Shown: positions 16,909-25,952, counted from the stretch's first letter. The stretch is DNA of 64,000 nucleotides from Niabella insulamsoli (GCF_039652435.2 NZ_CP190246.1:930001-994000), one strand, 5' to 3'. Numbers and translations are program-made. Notes: generated from the sequence alone by a model not told the origin.

Positions 16909-18402
16909 ATGGCAAAAGTTGGTAAAATCAAACAAGTTATTGGAGCGGTAATCGATGTACAGTTTGATGACGCGCTTCCTGAAATTTATAACGCTTTAGA
17001 GCTTACTAAAGAAAATGGTGAGACGCTGGTACTGGAAGTTCAACAACATTTGGGCGAAGACAGTGTGCGTACTATTGCGATGGACGGAACAGAGGGCCTG
17101 GTGCGCGGAACAGAGGTTCGCGATACCGGCAAAGCGATCGCCATGCCTACAGGCGAAGCGATTAAAGGGCGCTTATTTAATGTAACCGGCGATCCTATCG
17201 ATGGCTTGCCTGCGGTTTCTAAAGAAAATGGCCGTCCTATTCATGCGATGCCTCCCGCATTCGAAAACCTGAGTACTACATCAGAAGTGTTGTTTACAGG
17301 TATTAAGGTAATCGACCTGATTGAGCCTTATGCGAAAGGTGGTAAAATCGGGCTGTTTGGTGGTGCGGGTGTTGGTAAAACCGTATTGATTCAGGAGTTG
17401 ATTAATAATATTGCGAAAGGCCACGGTGGTTTATCGGTGTTTGCAGGCGTGGGAGAAAGAACCCGTGAAGGAAATGACCTGATGCGCGAGATGATCGAGG
17501 CGGGCATTATGAAATATGGCGAAGCCTTCAAACACAGCATGGAAGAAGGTGGATGGGATTTGAGTAAAGTAAACGCAGAAGAATTGGCCGAGTCGAAAGC
17601 AACCTTCGTGTTTGGCCAGATGAATGAGCCGCCCGGAGCGCGTGCGCGCGTTGCCTTGAGTGGTTTGACAATTGCGGAATATTTCCGTGACGGAGATGGA
17701 GAAGGAAAAGGTAAGGATATCTTATTCTTCGTAGATAATATATTCCGTTTTACCCAGGCGGGATCGGAGGTGTCAGCGCTTTTAGGCCGTATGCCTTCAG
17801 CGGTGGGTTATCAGCCTACGCTGGCTACGGAAATGGGTTTGATGCAGGAGCGTATTACCTCAACGAAAAACGGTTCTATCACCTCGGTTCAGGCCGTTTA
17901 TGTGCCTGCGGATGACTTGACTGACCCTGCGCCGGCTACTACTTTTGCGCACCTGGATGCGACTACCGTATTAAGCCGTAAGATTGCTGACCTTGGTATC
18001 TATCCCGCTGTGGATCCTTTGGATTCTACTTCCCGGATCCTGATGCCTCAGGTAGTTGGAGATGCGCATTATGAGTGTGCTAATAAAGTGAAAAGAATTT
18101 TACAACGTTATAAAGAGTTGCAGGATATCATTGCCATTTTGGGTATGGACGAGTTGAGCGATGAAGATAAGATGACCGTATCCCGTGCACGTAAAGTACA
18201 GCGTTTCCTGTCGCAGCCTTTCCACGTGGCAGAAGCCTTTACCGGGTTGAAAGGAGTGTTGGTGCCAATCGATGAAACGATTCGCGGGTTCAACATGATC
18301 ATGGACGGAGAAGTTGACGAGTATCCGGAAGCGGCGTTTAACCTTGTGGGTACGATCGACGATGCGATTGAAAAAGGTAAGAAATTGTTGGCTACAGCGT
18401 AG
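16909..18402 (+). CDS. atpD: F1F0 ATP synthase subunit beta
   Basis: 497 residues. The Walker A motif GGAGVGKT, the GERTREGNDL segment, Walker B region ILFFVDNIFRFTQAGSEVSALLGRMPSAVGYQPTL read in two parts, and the C-terminal LSDEDKMTVSRARK (DELSEED-type) loop are all present. It holds the catalytic nucleotide sites of the F1 head on the cytoplasmic side. It is followed after 67 bp by the epsilon subunit gene and then a terminator. In Bacteroidota this pair is often apart from the remaining atp genes, which are not in the window. Confidence 0.98.
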   Translation: MAKVGKIKQVIGAVIDVQFDDALPEIYNALELTKENGETLVLEVQQHLGEDSVRTIAMDGTEGLVRGTEVRDTGKAIAMPTGEAIKGRLFNVTGDPIDGLPAVSKENGRPIHAMPPAFENLSTTSEVLFTGIKVIDLIEPYAKGGKIGLFGGAGVGKTVLIQELINNIAKGHGGLSVFAGVGERTREGNDLMREMIEAGIMKYGEAFKHSMEEGGWDLSKVNAEELAESKATFVFGQMNEPPGARARVALSGLTIAEYFRDGDGEGKGKDILFFVDNIFRFTQAGSEVSALLGRMPSAVGYQPTLATEMGLMQERITSTKNGSITSVQAVYVPADDLTDPAPATTFAHLDATTVLSRKIADLGIYPAVDPLDSTSRILMPQVVGDAHYECANKVKRILQRYKELQDIIAILGMDELSDEDKMTVSRARKVQRFLSQPFHVAEAFTGLKGVLVPIDETIRGFNMIMDGEVDEYPEAAFNLVGTIDDAIEKGKKLLATA

Positions 18403-18469
18403 TATTCTTCAGACGGATAGTAACGAACAAAGTTAGTCTTTATACTAAAATCTTAATTTCTAAATACTA

Positions 18470-18727
18470 ATGACACTCAATATTTTTACACCTGAAGGGA
18501 GCGTATATAGTGGCGACGCATATGGTGTTCAAATGCCAGGCGTTACCGGTTCGTTTGAAGTGCTTGACAAGCACGCGCCGATGATTGCGGCGTTGGGCGA
18601 GGGCAAATTAAAGGTATTGCAAAGCAGCCTGACTGGCCCCGCTACTTACTATAATATCCAGGGAGGATTTGTGGAAGTGTTGAATAATAATGTGACGGTG
18701 TTGGTAGAAGGCGCGAAGGAGGTGTAA
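18470..18727 (+). CDS. atpC: F1F0 ATP synthase subunit epsilon (short form)
   Basis: 85 residues with the epsilon N-terminal beta-sandwich: LNIFTPEGSVYSGDAYGVQMPG, GSFEVLDKHAPMIAALGEG and the GGFVEVLNNNVTVLVEGA strand. The usual C-terminal helical hairpin is missing, as in many Bacteroidota and Chlorobi homologues, so inhibition of ATP hydrolysis by an extended epsilon C-terminus is unlikely here. It is the last gene before the terminator at 18759-18787. Confidence 0.93.
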   Translation: MTLNIFTPEGSVYSGDAYGVQMPGVTGSFEVLDKHAPMIAALGEGKLKVLQSSLTGPATYYNIQGGFVEVLNNNVTVLVEGAKEV

Positions 18728-18758
18728 ATTAAAATCAAAAAATTATATAGAAGGTAGT

Positions 18759-18787
18759 AAAGCCGGCTGATCATGCAGCCGGCTTTT
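18759..18787 (+). terminator. Terminator of atpD-atpC
   Basis: AAAGCCGGCTG-type stem (18759-18769) pairs with CAGCCGGCTTTT (18776-18787) around a 6-nt loop and ends in Ts, 30 bp after the atpC stop. Confidence 0.85.
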
Positions 18788-18835
18788 GTATTTATTTTTT
18801 TAGGAATAAATGTTTTTTTTTGGTTGGAGCGGGAT

Positions 18836-19354
18836 TTATTTCCCTTTTACAACCAATGTGCCCGCCAGCTTATCATGCAGCGTTTGCTTTTTATCATCCC
18901 ACAACATCATCAGGTAGCCGATAAAAATAATAAGTGCGGAAAGAATTGTTGCAAAATATCTTCCCAATGCGTTGAGGAAGGATATGCGCCCGCCTTCCAT
19001 ATTCGTTACTTTTAAGCCAAGCGCCCTTTTGCCCAGGGTGGCCTGCCAGGAACTGGAATGCATAAAGCTAAAATAAAGTAGCGTAATAAGGTTCGACAGC
19101 AGACTGGCTGTGTTAAAATAGCTGACACTCATAACTGCCCCAAAACCTTCATTTTGCGCCAGCGCTGCTACTTCTTCCGGAGAGGGCGTTCCAAATATCA
19201 TCTGTAGCACATACTGAACCAGGTAAAGTGCAATACCATCAATAATCAGCGCTCCAAACCGCTCCCAAAAACTGCCATAAACAACCACAGGCTGCGATTG
19301 AAAAAGGTTTGATTCTTCCTGATTTACATAGTTTGAAGATGTTGGTTCCGTCAT
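18836..19354 (-). CDS. RDD-family membrane protein
   Basis: 172 residues. The opening GSFWERFGALIIDGIALYLVQ carries the R..D pattern in the first membrane helix (R-x4-I-D) that defines RDD proteins; the second signature SWQATLGKRALGLKVTNMEGGRISF follows the middle helices. The last segment contains LMMLWDDKKQTLHDKLAGTLVVK, also characteristic. Three or four membrane helices are likely. Function of this family is mostly unknown, with links to sodium or osmotic transport in a few members. Confidence 0.9.
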   Translation of the reverse strand: MTEPTSSNYVNQEESNLFQSQPVVVYGSFWERFGALIIDGIALYLVQYVLQMIFGTPSPEEVAALAQNEGFGAVMSVSYFNTASLLSNLITLLYFSFMHSSSWQATLGKRALGLKVTNMEGGRISFLNALGRYFATILSALIIFIGYLMMLWDDKKQTLHDKLAGTLVVKGK

Positions 19355-19447
19355 AGTGCATGTTTTAGTAGTTAATAATTATTCTAAGCTAAAACAAGTT
19401 TTTGACAAAAGAAAAGCTTTTTATGAAAACCTTTTGTGCACCTTTCC

Positions 19448-20173
19448 CTAGTTGGGCAAACTGCCCGATCCTCTTTTTTGAAGATCGGCATAGCCGAAAA
19501 CACGCTGTAGCAGCGGTGTGGTTCTGGCCGATACATTGGAGCGAATATCGGCTTCTTTCTGCGCCACGTATAAAAACATAGCATCAATCGCGCGCGCTGC
19601 AATAAAGTCATTGAGGTTGGGTTCTAGTTTTTTATTGGAAAAGGGCAGCGCATTATAAGCTCTTACCAGGGTGCTGTATTCGGCAGCGCCGCCGGTGGTG
19701 CGCACCGTGCTGTCTACAATCGGCCTGAAGGCAGTCATCAGTTCGGGTGTCATCGACGCTTTGAAATATTGCGTAGCGGCGTTTTGATTACCGCTTAGCA
19801 AAATACCCGCCGCATCCGTAATGCTCATTCTTTTTACAGCATTCAAAAAGATGGGTTTGGATTTTTGAACTGCGAGCGACATAGCATTGGTAAACTTTGA
19901 GGTGACATTGTTAACAACGGAAGTCAGCCCCAGGTCTCGGAGCGTCTTCTCAATTTTTGCGGCTTCGCCGGGAAAGGCAAATCGAACCAGGGCGTTGCCC
20001 TGATCGGGATTGGCAAAAGCTTCGAACCCGCTAAACAGCCCTTGCGTTAATGCCTCCTTCAGGCCCTGCGACATTTCAAAATTGGAAAGGCTTCCCGCAA
20101 CGTTTTGAAGCGTGTCACAACCCGATAAGAAAAACGAACTGCTTAGTATCGCTATAAATAAAAACTTTCTCAT
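19448..20173 (-). CDS. DUF4197-family lipoprotein
   Basis: 241 residues. It starts with a lipoprotein signal (MRKFLFIAILSSSFFLSGC). The mature part (GLKEALTQGLFSGFEAF, RFAFPGEAAKIEKTLRDLGL, ITDAAGILLSGNQNAATQYFK, DFIAARAIDAMFLYVAQKEADIR) matches the DUF4197 pattern, including the conserved DA-x2-IL-x-G-x3-AAT-x-YF stretch. Role unknown; members sit in the cell envelope. The yqgE-like gene lies upstream with a 40-bp gap that contains a small hairpin. Confidence 0.85.
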   Translation of the reverse strand: MRKFLFIAILSSSFFLSGCDTLQNVAGSLSNFEMSQGLKEALTQGLFSGFEAFANPDQGNALVRFAFPGEAAKIEKTLRDLGLTSVVNNVTSKFTNAMSLAVQKSKPIFLNAVKRMSITDAAGILLSGNQNAATQYFKASMTPELMTAFRPIVDSTVRTTGGAAEYSTLVRAYNALPFSNKKLEPNLNDFIAARAIDAMFLYVAQKEADIRSNVSARTTPLLQRVFGYADLQKRGSGSLPN

Positions 20174-20184
20174 GGTAAATACTT

Positions 20185-20204
20185 AAATAAAAGCGCCCGG
20201 CGCT
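20185..20204 (-). terminator. Weak terminator after the YqgE gene
   Basis: On the minus strand AGCGC, a 3-nt loop and GCGCT are followed by TTTATTT. The stem is only 5 bp, so read-through into the DUF4197 gene is likely. Confidence 0.4.
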
Positions 20205-20213
20205 CAAAAAAAT

Positions 20214-20765
20214 TTAGTTCAACCTGGGGTCCAGCGGCGCGTTGATGATCAATTCATATTCGCCACCCAATTCCCTCAAAACATCGCGCCAAAGTTCGGT
20301 TTCCGCCTCGGCAAAAAGAAACTTTTTAGCCGCGTCCGCCACGATCCACGTTTTTTCTTCCATTTCATCTTTCAATTGTCCCGGGCTCCATCCGCTATAC
20401 CCCAAAAAGAACCGGATTTTATTCGTGTCCGCCGTTCTCGAATTGATGAGTTCAATTAGCTTATCAAAATCGCCGCCCCAATAAACGCCCGATAACACCT
20501 CTTTCCCGCCGGGTATCTCCTCAGGAAACTGGTGTATAAAATGGAGGGTATTCAATTCAACCGGGCCACCTTCAAAAACGGGCAGACGAAAATCTCCGAG
20601 TTCGGGTACGAGCTCGTCTACCGAATAGGAAAGTTTCCGGTTGAGCACAAAGCCAAAACTTCCGTCCTCATTGTGTTCACACAGGAAAATAACTGTCCTT
20701 AAAAAATTAGGATCATCGAGGTGCGGATTGGCGAGTAACAATGTTCCACTGATGGGCGCTATCAT
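20214..20765 (-). CDS. YqgE/AlgH family protein
   Basis: 183 residues matching the YqgE/AlgH fold: GTLLLANPHLDDPNFLRTVIFLCEHNEDGSFGFVLNR at the N-terminus (read in parts), VFEGGPVELNTLHFIH, and FLGYSGWSPGQLKDEMEEKTWIV near the C-terminus with its conserved GY-x-GW-x-GQL motif. The molecular function is not settled; AlgH was linked to regulation of alginate genes in Pseudomonas. Length is normal. A near-consensus TATATTGG lies 4 nt before its ATG. Confidence 0.92.
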   Translation of the reverse strand: MIAPISGTLLLANPHLDDPNFLRTVIFLCEHNEDGSFGFVLNRKLSYSVDELVPELGDFRLPVFEGGPVELNTLHFIHQFPEEIPGGKEVLSGVYWGGDFDKLIELINSRTADTNKIRFFLGYSGWSPGQLKDEMEEKTWIVADAAKKFLFAEAETELWRDVLRELGGEYELIINAPLDPRLN

Positions 20766-20874
20766 AACGCCAATATACTTATTTTTTAGAAAGTGGCACG
20801 GCCCCGTTTTCTTTTATAAAAAGTTAAAAGTAGAAAAGTAGATGACGAACAAGGATCAGCAAATTTGGTATCAT

Positions 20875-20882
20875 TATATTTG
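20875..20882 (+). promoter_or_regulatory. -7 element 5 nt before the sensor kinase start
   Basis: TATATTTG fits TAnnTTTG and ends 5 nt before the GTG start at 20888, which would place transcription start at or near the start codon. No -33 TTG is found at the right distance. Confidence 0.4.
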
Positions 20883-20887
20883 CTTTC

Positions 20888-22234
20888 GTGAAAAAATTAT
20901 TTTCCTCCATCACAGTTTTAATCACCTTGTCGCTGGTTGGGATTATTGTGATGCAAATATCCTGGCTGAAAAACCTTATCGCGCTTAGGGAGGATCAGGT
21001 GAAGCAGAATATTGATAATGTGTACCAAAGCCTCAGCACCGAATTTGGGCGCTTGCGCGATCAGTATATTGATGCCGCCAGCGACGACTATAGCAGCCTT
21101 TTTTCGCAACGCAGTTTTTTTGATTATAAAACCATCACCATCGGTGCAAAACTCAGCAGCGACGAAATTGAAAAGATTATTCAACGCGCTTTTGATGAGG
21201 CCGAGTTGAAGAATATGGAATTTGAGTATGCTTTTATTTCGGGGCAAATGATGGGTGGCAATATTAATATTGAGAAGCAGTCGCCCAATTTTTACCAGGT
21301 AAGCAGCGATTCATTGAAAAACTATACGCCGCCCGTCCGTTTCATTCGTTCCCAAAGCGGATCTGCATCAGAAAATATTACAAAAGATGAAGTGCTTTAT
21401 TTAACGGTGCTAAATTGGAAGTCGTTCGTGAAGCGATCGCTGATCTGGAGCATTTTATTTGCAGTTCTGTTTACGCTGATCATCGTTTCGGCTTTTTATC
21501 TTACCGTTTATACAATGTTGCGGCAAAAAAAGCTGGGCGAAATAAAGAACGATTTTATCAATAATATGACGCACGAATTCAAAACACCCATCGCCACGAT
21601 TTCGCTGGCGGTAGACGCTTTGAAAAATGAGAAAGTCATTACCAGTCCGGAAAAATTGAACTATTTCAGCGCCATTATTAAGGAAGAAAACCAGCGGATG
21701 AACAAGCAGGTGGAAACCATTCTTAAAGCTTCACAATTTGAAAAGCGCGAGGCGGAAATAGATTTAAAACCGCTGCATGTGCATGAAGTGATCGAAAATG
21801 TGATCGATAATTTTCAATTACAATTGCACGACAAGAACGGCGAAGCCGAGCTTCATTTAAAAGCGGCTTCAGACAAAATCAATGCAGATGAAGTGCATTT
21901 CACCAATCTGGTAAACAATTTGATCGACAATGCAGTAAAATATTCCAAAGACAATGTGCCGATCATGCTGAAGATTTCTACCAGCAACTCAGGCCACAAC
22001 CTGGTCATGAAATTTGAAGATAACGGCATTGGTATGAGCCGCGAAACGCAGAAGCGGATTTTTGAAAAATTTTACAGGGCGCATACCGGGAACCTGCACA
22101 ATGTAAAAGGGTTTGGATTAGGCCTGAACTATGTGAAGTCAGTCGCTGACTCGCACAATGGAACCGTGAAAGTGGAAAGCGTTTTAGGCAAAGGGTCAAT
22201 ATTTACAGTTGAGTTTCCATTAGCCGATCGGTAA
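20888..22234 (+). CDS. Membrane-bound sensor histidine kinase, no regulator gene beside it
   Basis: 448 residues with a GTG start. Membrane helices lie near residues 5-26 and 185-208, flanking a sensing domain of about 155 residues with no recognisable ligand fold. The HisKA segment NDFINNMTHEFKTPIATISL has phospho-acceptor H229. The ATPase domain shows N box (LVNNLIDNAVKYSKD), G1 (EDNGIGM), F box (IFEKFYRA) and G2 (GFGLGLNYVKSV). It should autophosphorylate and pass phosphate to a response regulator. None is adjacent; the next gene is a phosphopantetheinyl transferase, so the partner is elsewhere. Confidence 0.93.
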   Translation: MKKLFSSITVLITLSLVGIIVMQISWLKNLIALREDQVKQNIDNVYQSLSTEFGRLRDQYIDAASDDYSSLFSQRSFFDYKTITIGAKLSSDEIEKIIQRAFDEAELKNMEFEYAFISGQMMGGNINIEKQSPNFYQVSSDSLKNYTPPVRFIRSQSGSASENITKDEVLYLTVLNWKSFVKRSLIWSILFAVLFTLIIVSAFYLTVYTMLRQKKLGEIKNDFINNMTHEFKTPIATISLAVDALKNEKVITSPEKLNYFSAIIKEENQRMNKQVETILKASQFEKREAEIDLKPLHVHEVIENVIDNFQLQLHDKNGEAELHLKAASDKINADEVHFTNLVNNLIDNAVKYSKDNVPIMLKISTSNSGHNLVMKFEDNGIGMSRETQKRIFEKFYRAHTGNLHNVKGFGLGLNYVKSVADSHNGTVKVESVLGKGSIFTVEFPLADR

Positions 22235-22327
22235 TTTTTCCCGCCTATCACTTTGCTTTGTGCACATTTTTTATCAGTAAGAAGGAATCAGCATCAAAAC
22301 CCTTACCACATCTAATCTGTTACCCCT

Positions 22328-22942
22328 ATGCCGGTTTTTTATAAAGAAGAAATAAACAGCACAACTCATTTAGGTATCTGGCATATTACGGAAGAGGAGG
22401 CCTTTTTTAAAAAACGCGTTCCCCAGCACCGTGATGTTACTCATGCGCACAAACGCCTGCAACACCTGGCAGGGCGTTTTTTACTTAAATTTTTGGTTCC
22501 TGATTTTCCCAGCGAGCAGATCAAAATTGCCGATACAAAAAAGCCTTTTCTGGCTGATGAAGCCTATCATTTTTCTATTTCCCATTGTGCGGATTATGCG
22601 GCAGCTATTGTAAGCAGCGATCATAGGGTGGGCATTGATATCGAACTACCCTCAGCAAAAGTGGCCAAAGTGCGCCGGAAATTTATCAGCGATGCCGAAG
22701 AACAGGCTTTGCAACCGGGCGGCATAGAAACGCTGACGCAGTTGTGGAGCGCGAAGGAAGCAGTTTTTAAATGGTATGGCGAGGGGCAAATCGATTTTAA
22801 ACAACATATTCAGCTAAAAAATTACCTGAGGGAAGGAAAGGGGTTATCCTGCTATTTTGCAAAAACGGATACTTACGCCGACATTCATATTGAGTTAATA
22901 CAGCCGCTTTGCCTGAGTTATGTATGCACGCCGGTTCAGTAG
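22328..22942 (+). CDS. 4'-phosphopantetheinyl transferase, Sfp type
   Basis: 204 residues. The GIDIELP motif and the WSAKEAVFKWYGEG motif are the two Mg/CoA-binding signatures of Sfp/AcpT-type transferases, and FSISHCADYAA precedes them as usual. It attaches phosphopantetheine from CoA to a carrier-protein serine. No polyketide synthase or NRPS carrier lies nearby; the type III synthase at 1.3 kb needs none, so the target is probably a fatty acid carrier or an unlinked cluster. A YiiX-like gene follows after 27 bp. Confidence 0.92.
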   Translation: MPVFYKEEINSTTHLGIWHITEEEAFFKKRVPQHRDVTHAHKRLQHLAGRFLLKFLVPDFPSEQIKIADTKKPFLADEAYHFSISHCADYAAAIVSSDHRVGIDIELPSAKVAKVRRKFISDAEEQALQPGGIETLTQLWSAKEAVFKWYGEGQIDFKQHIQLKNYLREGKGLSCYFAKTDTYADIHIELIQPLCLSYVCTPVQ

Positions 22943-22969
22943 GCAGCCTATCATTAAACCAACACTACT

Positions 22970-23617
22970 ATGCAGATATTTAAATTACGATTACTCTTTT
23001 TGATTGCTTTAATAAATAGTATTGCAGTTGGGGCTGCGGCACAGCGACTAAATTTGAAAGACCTGAAAACAGGCGATCTGCTTTTTCAAAATCTTGATTG
23101 CGGCGACATGTGCGAAGCCATCGAGGCGGTTACGCGTGGTTGGCACAAACACGATTTTTCCCACATGGGAATGGTTGAAAGGGAAGGGGGCAACATCTAT
23201 ATTTGGGAAAGCGTAGCCGCAGGCGTTCGCCGCCTCGCGCTAGATTCTTTTAGCAAACGATCGGCGCATCAGCTTATTGCCGGGCGCTTAAAAAGGCGTT
23301 ACCGGAAATTAATTCCCTCCGCAATCGGTTATCTGCACCAGCAAATAGGCGTCGCTTATGATCTTGCTTTTTTGCCCGACAATGGAAAATTTTATTGTTC
23401 GGAACTGATTTATGAAGCTTTTAAAAACGCGGCAGGAGGAAAGCCGTTATTCAAGCTGGAGCCGATGACTTTTAAGCGGCCGGGGTCCGACGAATATTTC
23501 CCGGTATGGGAAAAGTATTATCAACAACTGGAAATTCCGATTCCTGAGGGTGTGCCGGGCTGTAATCCCGGCGGTTTGTCGCGATCAAGAAAAATTACCA
23601 TCGTTGGCAGTCTCTAA
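22970..23617 (+). CDS. YiiX-like NlpC/P60-superfamily cysteine hydrolase, secreted
   Basis: 215 residues with a signal peptide ending near AVGAAA-QR. The LKTGDLLFQNLDCGDMCEAIEAVT and FSHMGMVEREG segments hold the His region, and KFYCSELIYEAF holds the catalytic Cys, in the order of the permuted YiiX/YebB papain-like family. Substrates may be peptide or amide bonds of the wall or acyl groups; not known. Its stop overlaps the stop of the convergent DUF2130 gene (CTAA, 23614-23617). Confidence 0.85.
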   Translation: MQIFKLRLLFLIALINSIAVGAAAQRLNLKDLKTGDLLFQNLDCGDMCEAIEAVTRGWHKHDFSHMGMVEREGGNIYIWESVAAGVRRLALDSFSKRSAHQLIAGRLKRRYRKLIPSAIGYLHQQIGVAYDLAFLPDNGKFYCSELIYEAFKNAAGGKPLFKLEPMTFKRPGSDEYFPVWEKYYQQLEIPIPEGVPGCNPGGLSRSRKITIVGSL

Positions 23618-24834
23618 TCAGCGCTATCATAATCTATAAGATTGAGATCGACATGCTCCAGGCCACTAATGCCGTCGATCGAACCGCGGATATGCGTGGC
23701 GTTAAGCAACACTTTTTCAAGTTGTTTTTCTCTCGCCTTCCACAGCCTTTCCATTGCGTCGCGCTCTTTTTGAATGCTTATCTTCATACTTAAAAACCCT
23801 TCGCGTATCGCTTTCCATTGTTCCGAAAATTCCGGGCTGGTAAGATAGCTATATAACAGGTTCATCTTATCTCCTTTATTTTCCTGGCTTTTTGAGGCGT
23901 TGAAAATGCGAAGGATGCTATCTCTCAAAACCGAAGCCAATGCCCTCGCTTCCGAAAAACTGCAAACCCATACGCCGTCTTTTTCTCCGAAACATTCCAT
24001 TTCCTTCGGATAGCGCCGTGTCACCAAAACCGGGATATCGGCGCCTAGCGAACGCATATCCGCTTTTAATTTTTCAATCCATTCGCCGCCAAAATTTTCA
24101 GCGCGTTTGCTTTCCCAAATAATGCGGCCACACTCGGCGCCGAGGTTATTTCTAACCACCTGAATGCAGTCGGCCCCTCTTACTCCTTTACCTACTTCTT
24201 CAATTCTATCAAACGGGAAAGCTGCGGCAAGCATCTCTTCCAGGGCTAACTCTTGGCTTTCGCCCTGCAATTGCATCGACCCCTGTTCTGCCTTACGCTT
24301 CATTTCGCTGGCGAGTTTTTTCTGGTCTTCGAGTTGCTTTTCAAGCTCTCGGAGTTTTAACTGGTATTCAGTTTCCTTTTGAGCTGATTTTTCTGTTTCG
24401 ATTTTACGAAGTTGCTCGGCAAGCTTTTCGCGCTCTTCGCCCAGTTTTTTGTGTAGCGTAAGTTCGAGCTCAGCTTCTTTATTTTTTAATTCCTGTTGCT
24501 GCTTTAGAAATTCGGTTTCGCGCTGACGAGAAAGTTTTAGTTTTTCTTCGTTTTCTTCGTTGGCTTTTTGAAGGAGGGATAATTTATTTTCAAAGTCGCT
24601 GGCGATCGCCTTCCTGAGCTGCCCTTCCAATTGTTGTTGTAACGCTGTTTTTTCTGTTTGTAATTTTTTCTGCCATTCTTGTTCCTTCTTTTGCAAGTCG
24701 GCCACATGTTCTTCTGTTTTCCGCCTTTGCCAATCCGCTACTTTTGAGCGGAGCTCCTTTTCCACTTCTTCCCGAATGGCTTCATTAGGTTCAAATTCGT
24801 TGCCGCAGCCCGGGCATTTTATTTTTGTTGACAT
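23614..24834 (-). CDS. DUF2130-family coiled-coil protein
   Basis: 406 residues from ATG 24834, which puts a zinc-ribbon-like CPGCGNEF at the N-terminus. A long Glu/Lys/Gln-rich coiled coil spans about residues 20-190. The C-terminal domain has the DUF2130 features GADCIQVVRNN, IIWESKRAENFGGEWIEKLKADMR and VLVTRRYPKEM, which recall a restriction-nuclease-like fold (E-x-K in WESKRA). Function unproven; the family is common in bacterial genomes. TAAGTTTG ends 3 nt before the ATG. An in-frame ATG 33 nt upstream lies 5' of that element and is less likely. Confidence 0.85.
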   Translation of the reverse strand: MSTKIKCPGCGNEFEPNEAIREEVEKELRSKVADWQRRKTEEHVADLQKKEQEWQKKLQTEKTALQQQLEGQLRKAIASDFENKLSLLQKANEENEEKLKLSRQRETEFLKQQQELKNKEAELELTLHKKLGEEREKLAEQLRKIETEKSAQKETEYQLKLRELEKQLEDQKKLASEMKRKAEQGSMQLQGESQELALEEMLAAAFPFDRIEEVGKGVRGADCIQVVRNNLGAECGRIIWESKRAENFGGEWIEKLKADMRSLGADIPVLVTRRYPKEMECFGEKDGVWVCSFSEARALASVLRDSILRIFNASKSQENKGDKMNLLYSYLTSPEFSEQWKAIREGFLSMKISIQKERDAMERLWKAREKQLEKVLLNATHIRGSIDGISGLEHVDLNLIDYDSAD

Positions 24835-24837
24835 ACC

Positions 24838-24871
24838 CAAACTTACAATTGTTTTGGCTGTTTTCATTCAA
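24838..24871 (-). promoter_or_regulatory. Promoter ending 3 nt before the DUF2130 start
   Basis: On the minus strand TTG (24871-24869), 23 nt, then TAAGTTTG (24845-24838). The -7 element ends 3 nt before the ATG at 24834, so the transcript may be leaderless. Confidence 0.45.
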
Positions 24872-24931
24872 TTTCGTTTTGGTGAATTTAAGCCGCGCTT
24901 TAAACCCGGGCGCTGGTCACATTCGAAAAAT

Positions 24932-24964
24932 GCAATAGCCATTCCAACGCGGAATGGCTATTGC
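24932..24964 (-). terminator. Terminator of the Pro/Thr-rich secreted protein gene
   Basis: A perfect 14-bp inverted repeat GCAATAGCCATTCC / GGAATGGCTATTGC with a 5-nt loop. The minus strand continues with ATTTTT, 25 bp past the stop at 24989. Confidence 0.8.
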
Positions 24965-24988
24965 AACTAGCTAAATCAGTGATACTGG

Positions 24989-25306
24989 TTAAGCTTCGTT
25001 TTCTTCTTTCATTTCAAGTTTTTTAGCATTCAATATTGCGCTGTTATTGATAGCGTAAAAGGTATGACTGAATTTCGCTACATGAGCTGCAATTGAAGAT
25101 GTGCTTTGTTGATGAAAAGAGGTTGGAGGCAGCGGAGCCTTTGTCGTATCTGTGGGCTCTGTTGGTTCCGTTGGCTCGGGTGGCGGTGCGGGAGTTTTTG
25201 TTGTGTCCGGCACTGGAGATTTTGTGGTATCTGTTTGAGCCATTACTGAGCTCATAATAAACGTCGAAGCTGCTACCAATACGAATTTTGTTGCAATTTT
25301 TTTCAT
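24989..25306 (-). CDS. Small secreted Pro/Thr-rich protein, unknown function
   Basis: 105 residues. The signal peptide MKKIATKFVLVAASTFIMSSVMA ends at AQ. A low-complexity stretch follows with repeats of DTTKSPVPDTTKTPAPPPEPTEPTEPTDTTK type (given here in essence), then a short helical tail rich in Asn, Ala and Lys. It is probably a surface or periplasmic protein. No family is recognised. It has its own strong terminator downstream. Confidence 0.6.
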   Translation of the reverse strand: MKKIATKFVLVAASTFIMSSVMAQTDTTKSPVPDTTKTPAPPPEPTEPTEPTDTTKAPLPPTSFHQQSTSSIAAHVAKFSHTFYAINNSAILNAKKLEMKEENEA

Positions 25307-25483
25307 GATATGTGGTTTTAGAGTTTTAATAATTACGATGGTAATTTTTATTGATAAGGTTACGATCGCATTTCTATTTATAAAACGCAGCAGCGAAAGC
25401 GTCAGGTATAAAAACTTCGTTAATGTATTCCTTATTATTTCTAAAGAAAAGATGATTACTCTTAAAAGCCGTTAAAACAGCCC

Positions 25484-25513
25484 ACAAAAAAAGCCCTGCA
25501 AATGCAGAGCTTT
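25484..25513 (-). terminator. Terminator of the BON/SH3 gene
   Basis: On the minus strand AAAGCTCTGCATT pairs with TGCAGGGCTTT (one G-U) and continues as a 7-T run. It lies 20 bp after the stop at 25533. Confidence 0.8.
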
Positions 25514-25532
25514 ACCATAAAACATTTGTATG

Positions 25533-25952
25533 TTAAGCTAAAGGCTCAAGGTATTGCGAATAAGCATATCCTTCCTCGCCATCCTTAGTGCGAACGGACC
25601 ACCAAAGATCATTCGCCTTGCTTACCAGTGTAATCACTTCGTCTTTAGCGGCTTTGCCAACAATCGGCTGGTCGGTTCCGGGGCCTTTCCTGATGTTCAA
25701 ATTGGAATCCTGCGTAATCACTTTTACCTGGCTTCCCACTTCCACCTTTGCATTTACATTCAGTATCAAATCGCCGCTTGCATAATTGGGGTCGATCTGA
25801 TTATAGACATCCCACAATTGATCTTTAACGGCGCCACTGGGTGCGTCACCGTCGATATATAAAACGCCATCCTGCTCTCTTACAGCAAGGTTAGAAACGC
25901 CGGCGTTGGTAGCGGCATCTACTAATGCCTGATATTTTTCCTGAAGTGCCAT
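25533..25952 (-). CDS. BON-like plus bacterial SH3 domain protein
   Basis: 139 residues without a signal peptide. Residues 1-65 look like a BON domain (LAVREQDGVLYIDGDAPSGAVKDQLWDVY), residues 75-137 like an SH3b domain (SNLNIRKGPGTDQPIVGKAAKDEVITLV, then WWSVRTKDGEEGYAYSQYL). BON domains bind phospholipid membranes and SH3b domains often bind cell wall. It resembles LysM/BON-type proteins of unknown role. A BON lipoprotein gene lies 83 bp upstream on the same strand. Confidence 0.8.
   Translation of the reverse strand: MALQEKYQALVDAATNAGVSNLAVREQDGVLYIDGDAPSGAVKDQLWDVYNQIDPNYASGDLILNVNAKVEVGSQVKVITQDSNLNIRKGPGTDQPIVGKAAKDEVITLVSKANDLWWSVRTKDGEEGYAYSQYLEPLA

Noticed and set aside
16909..18727. 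atpD-atpC apart from other ATP synthase genes as a rearrangement
   Set aside because: This separation, and the short epsilon subunit, are common in Bacteroidota.
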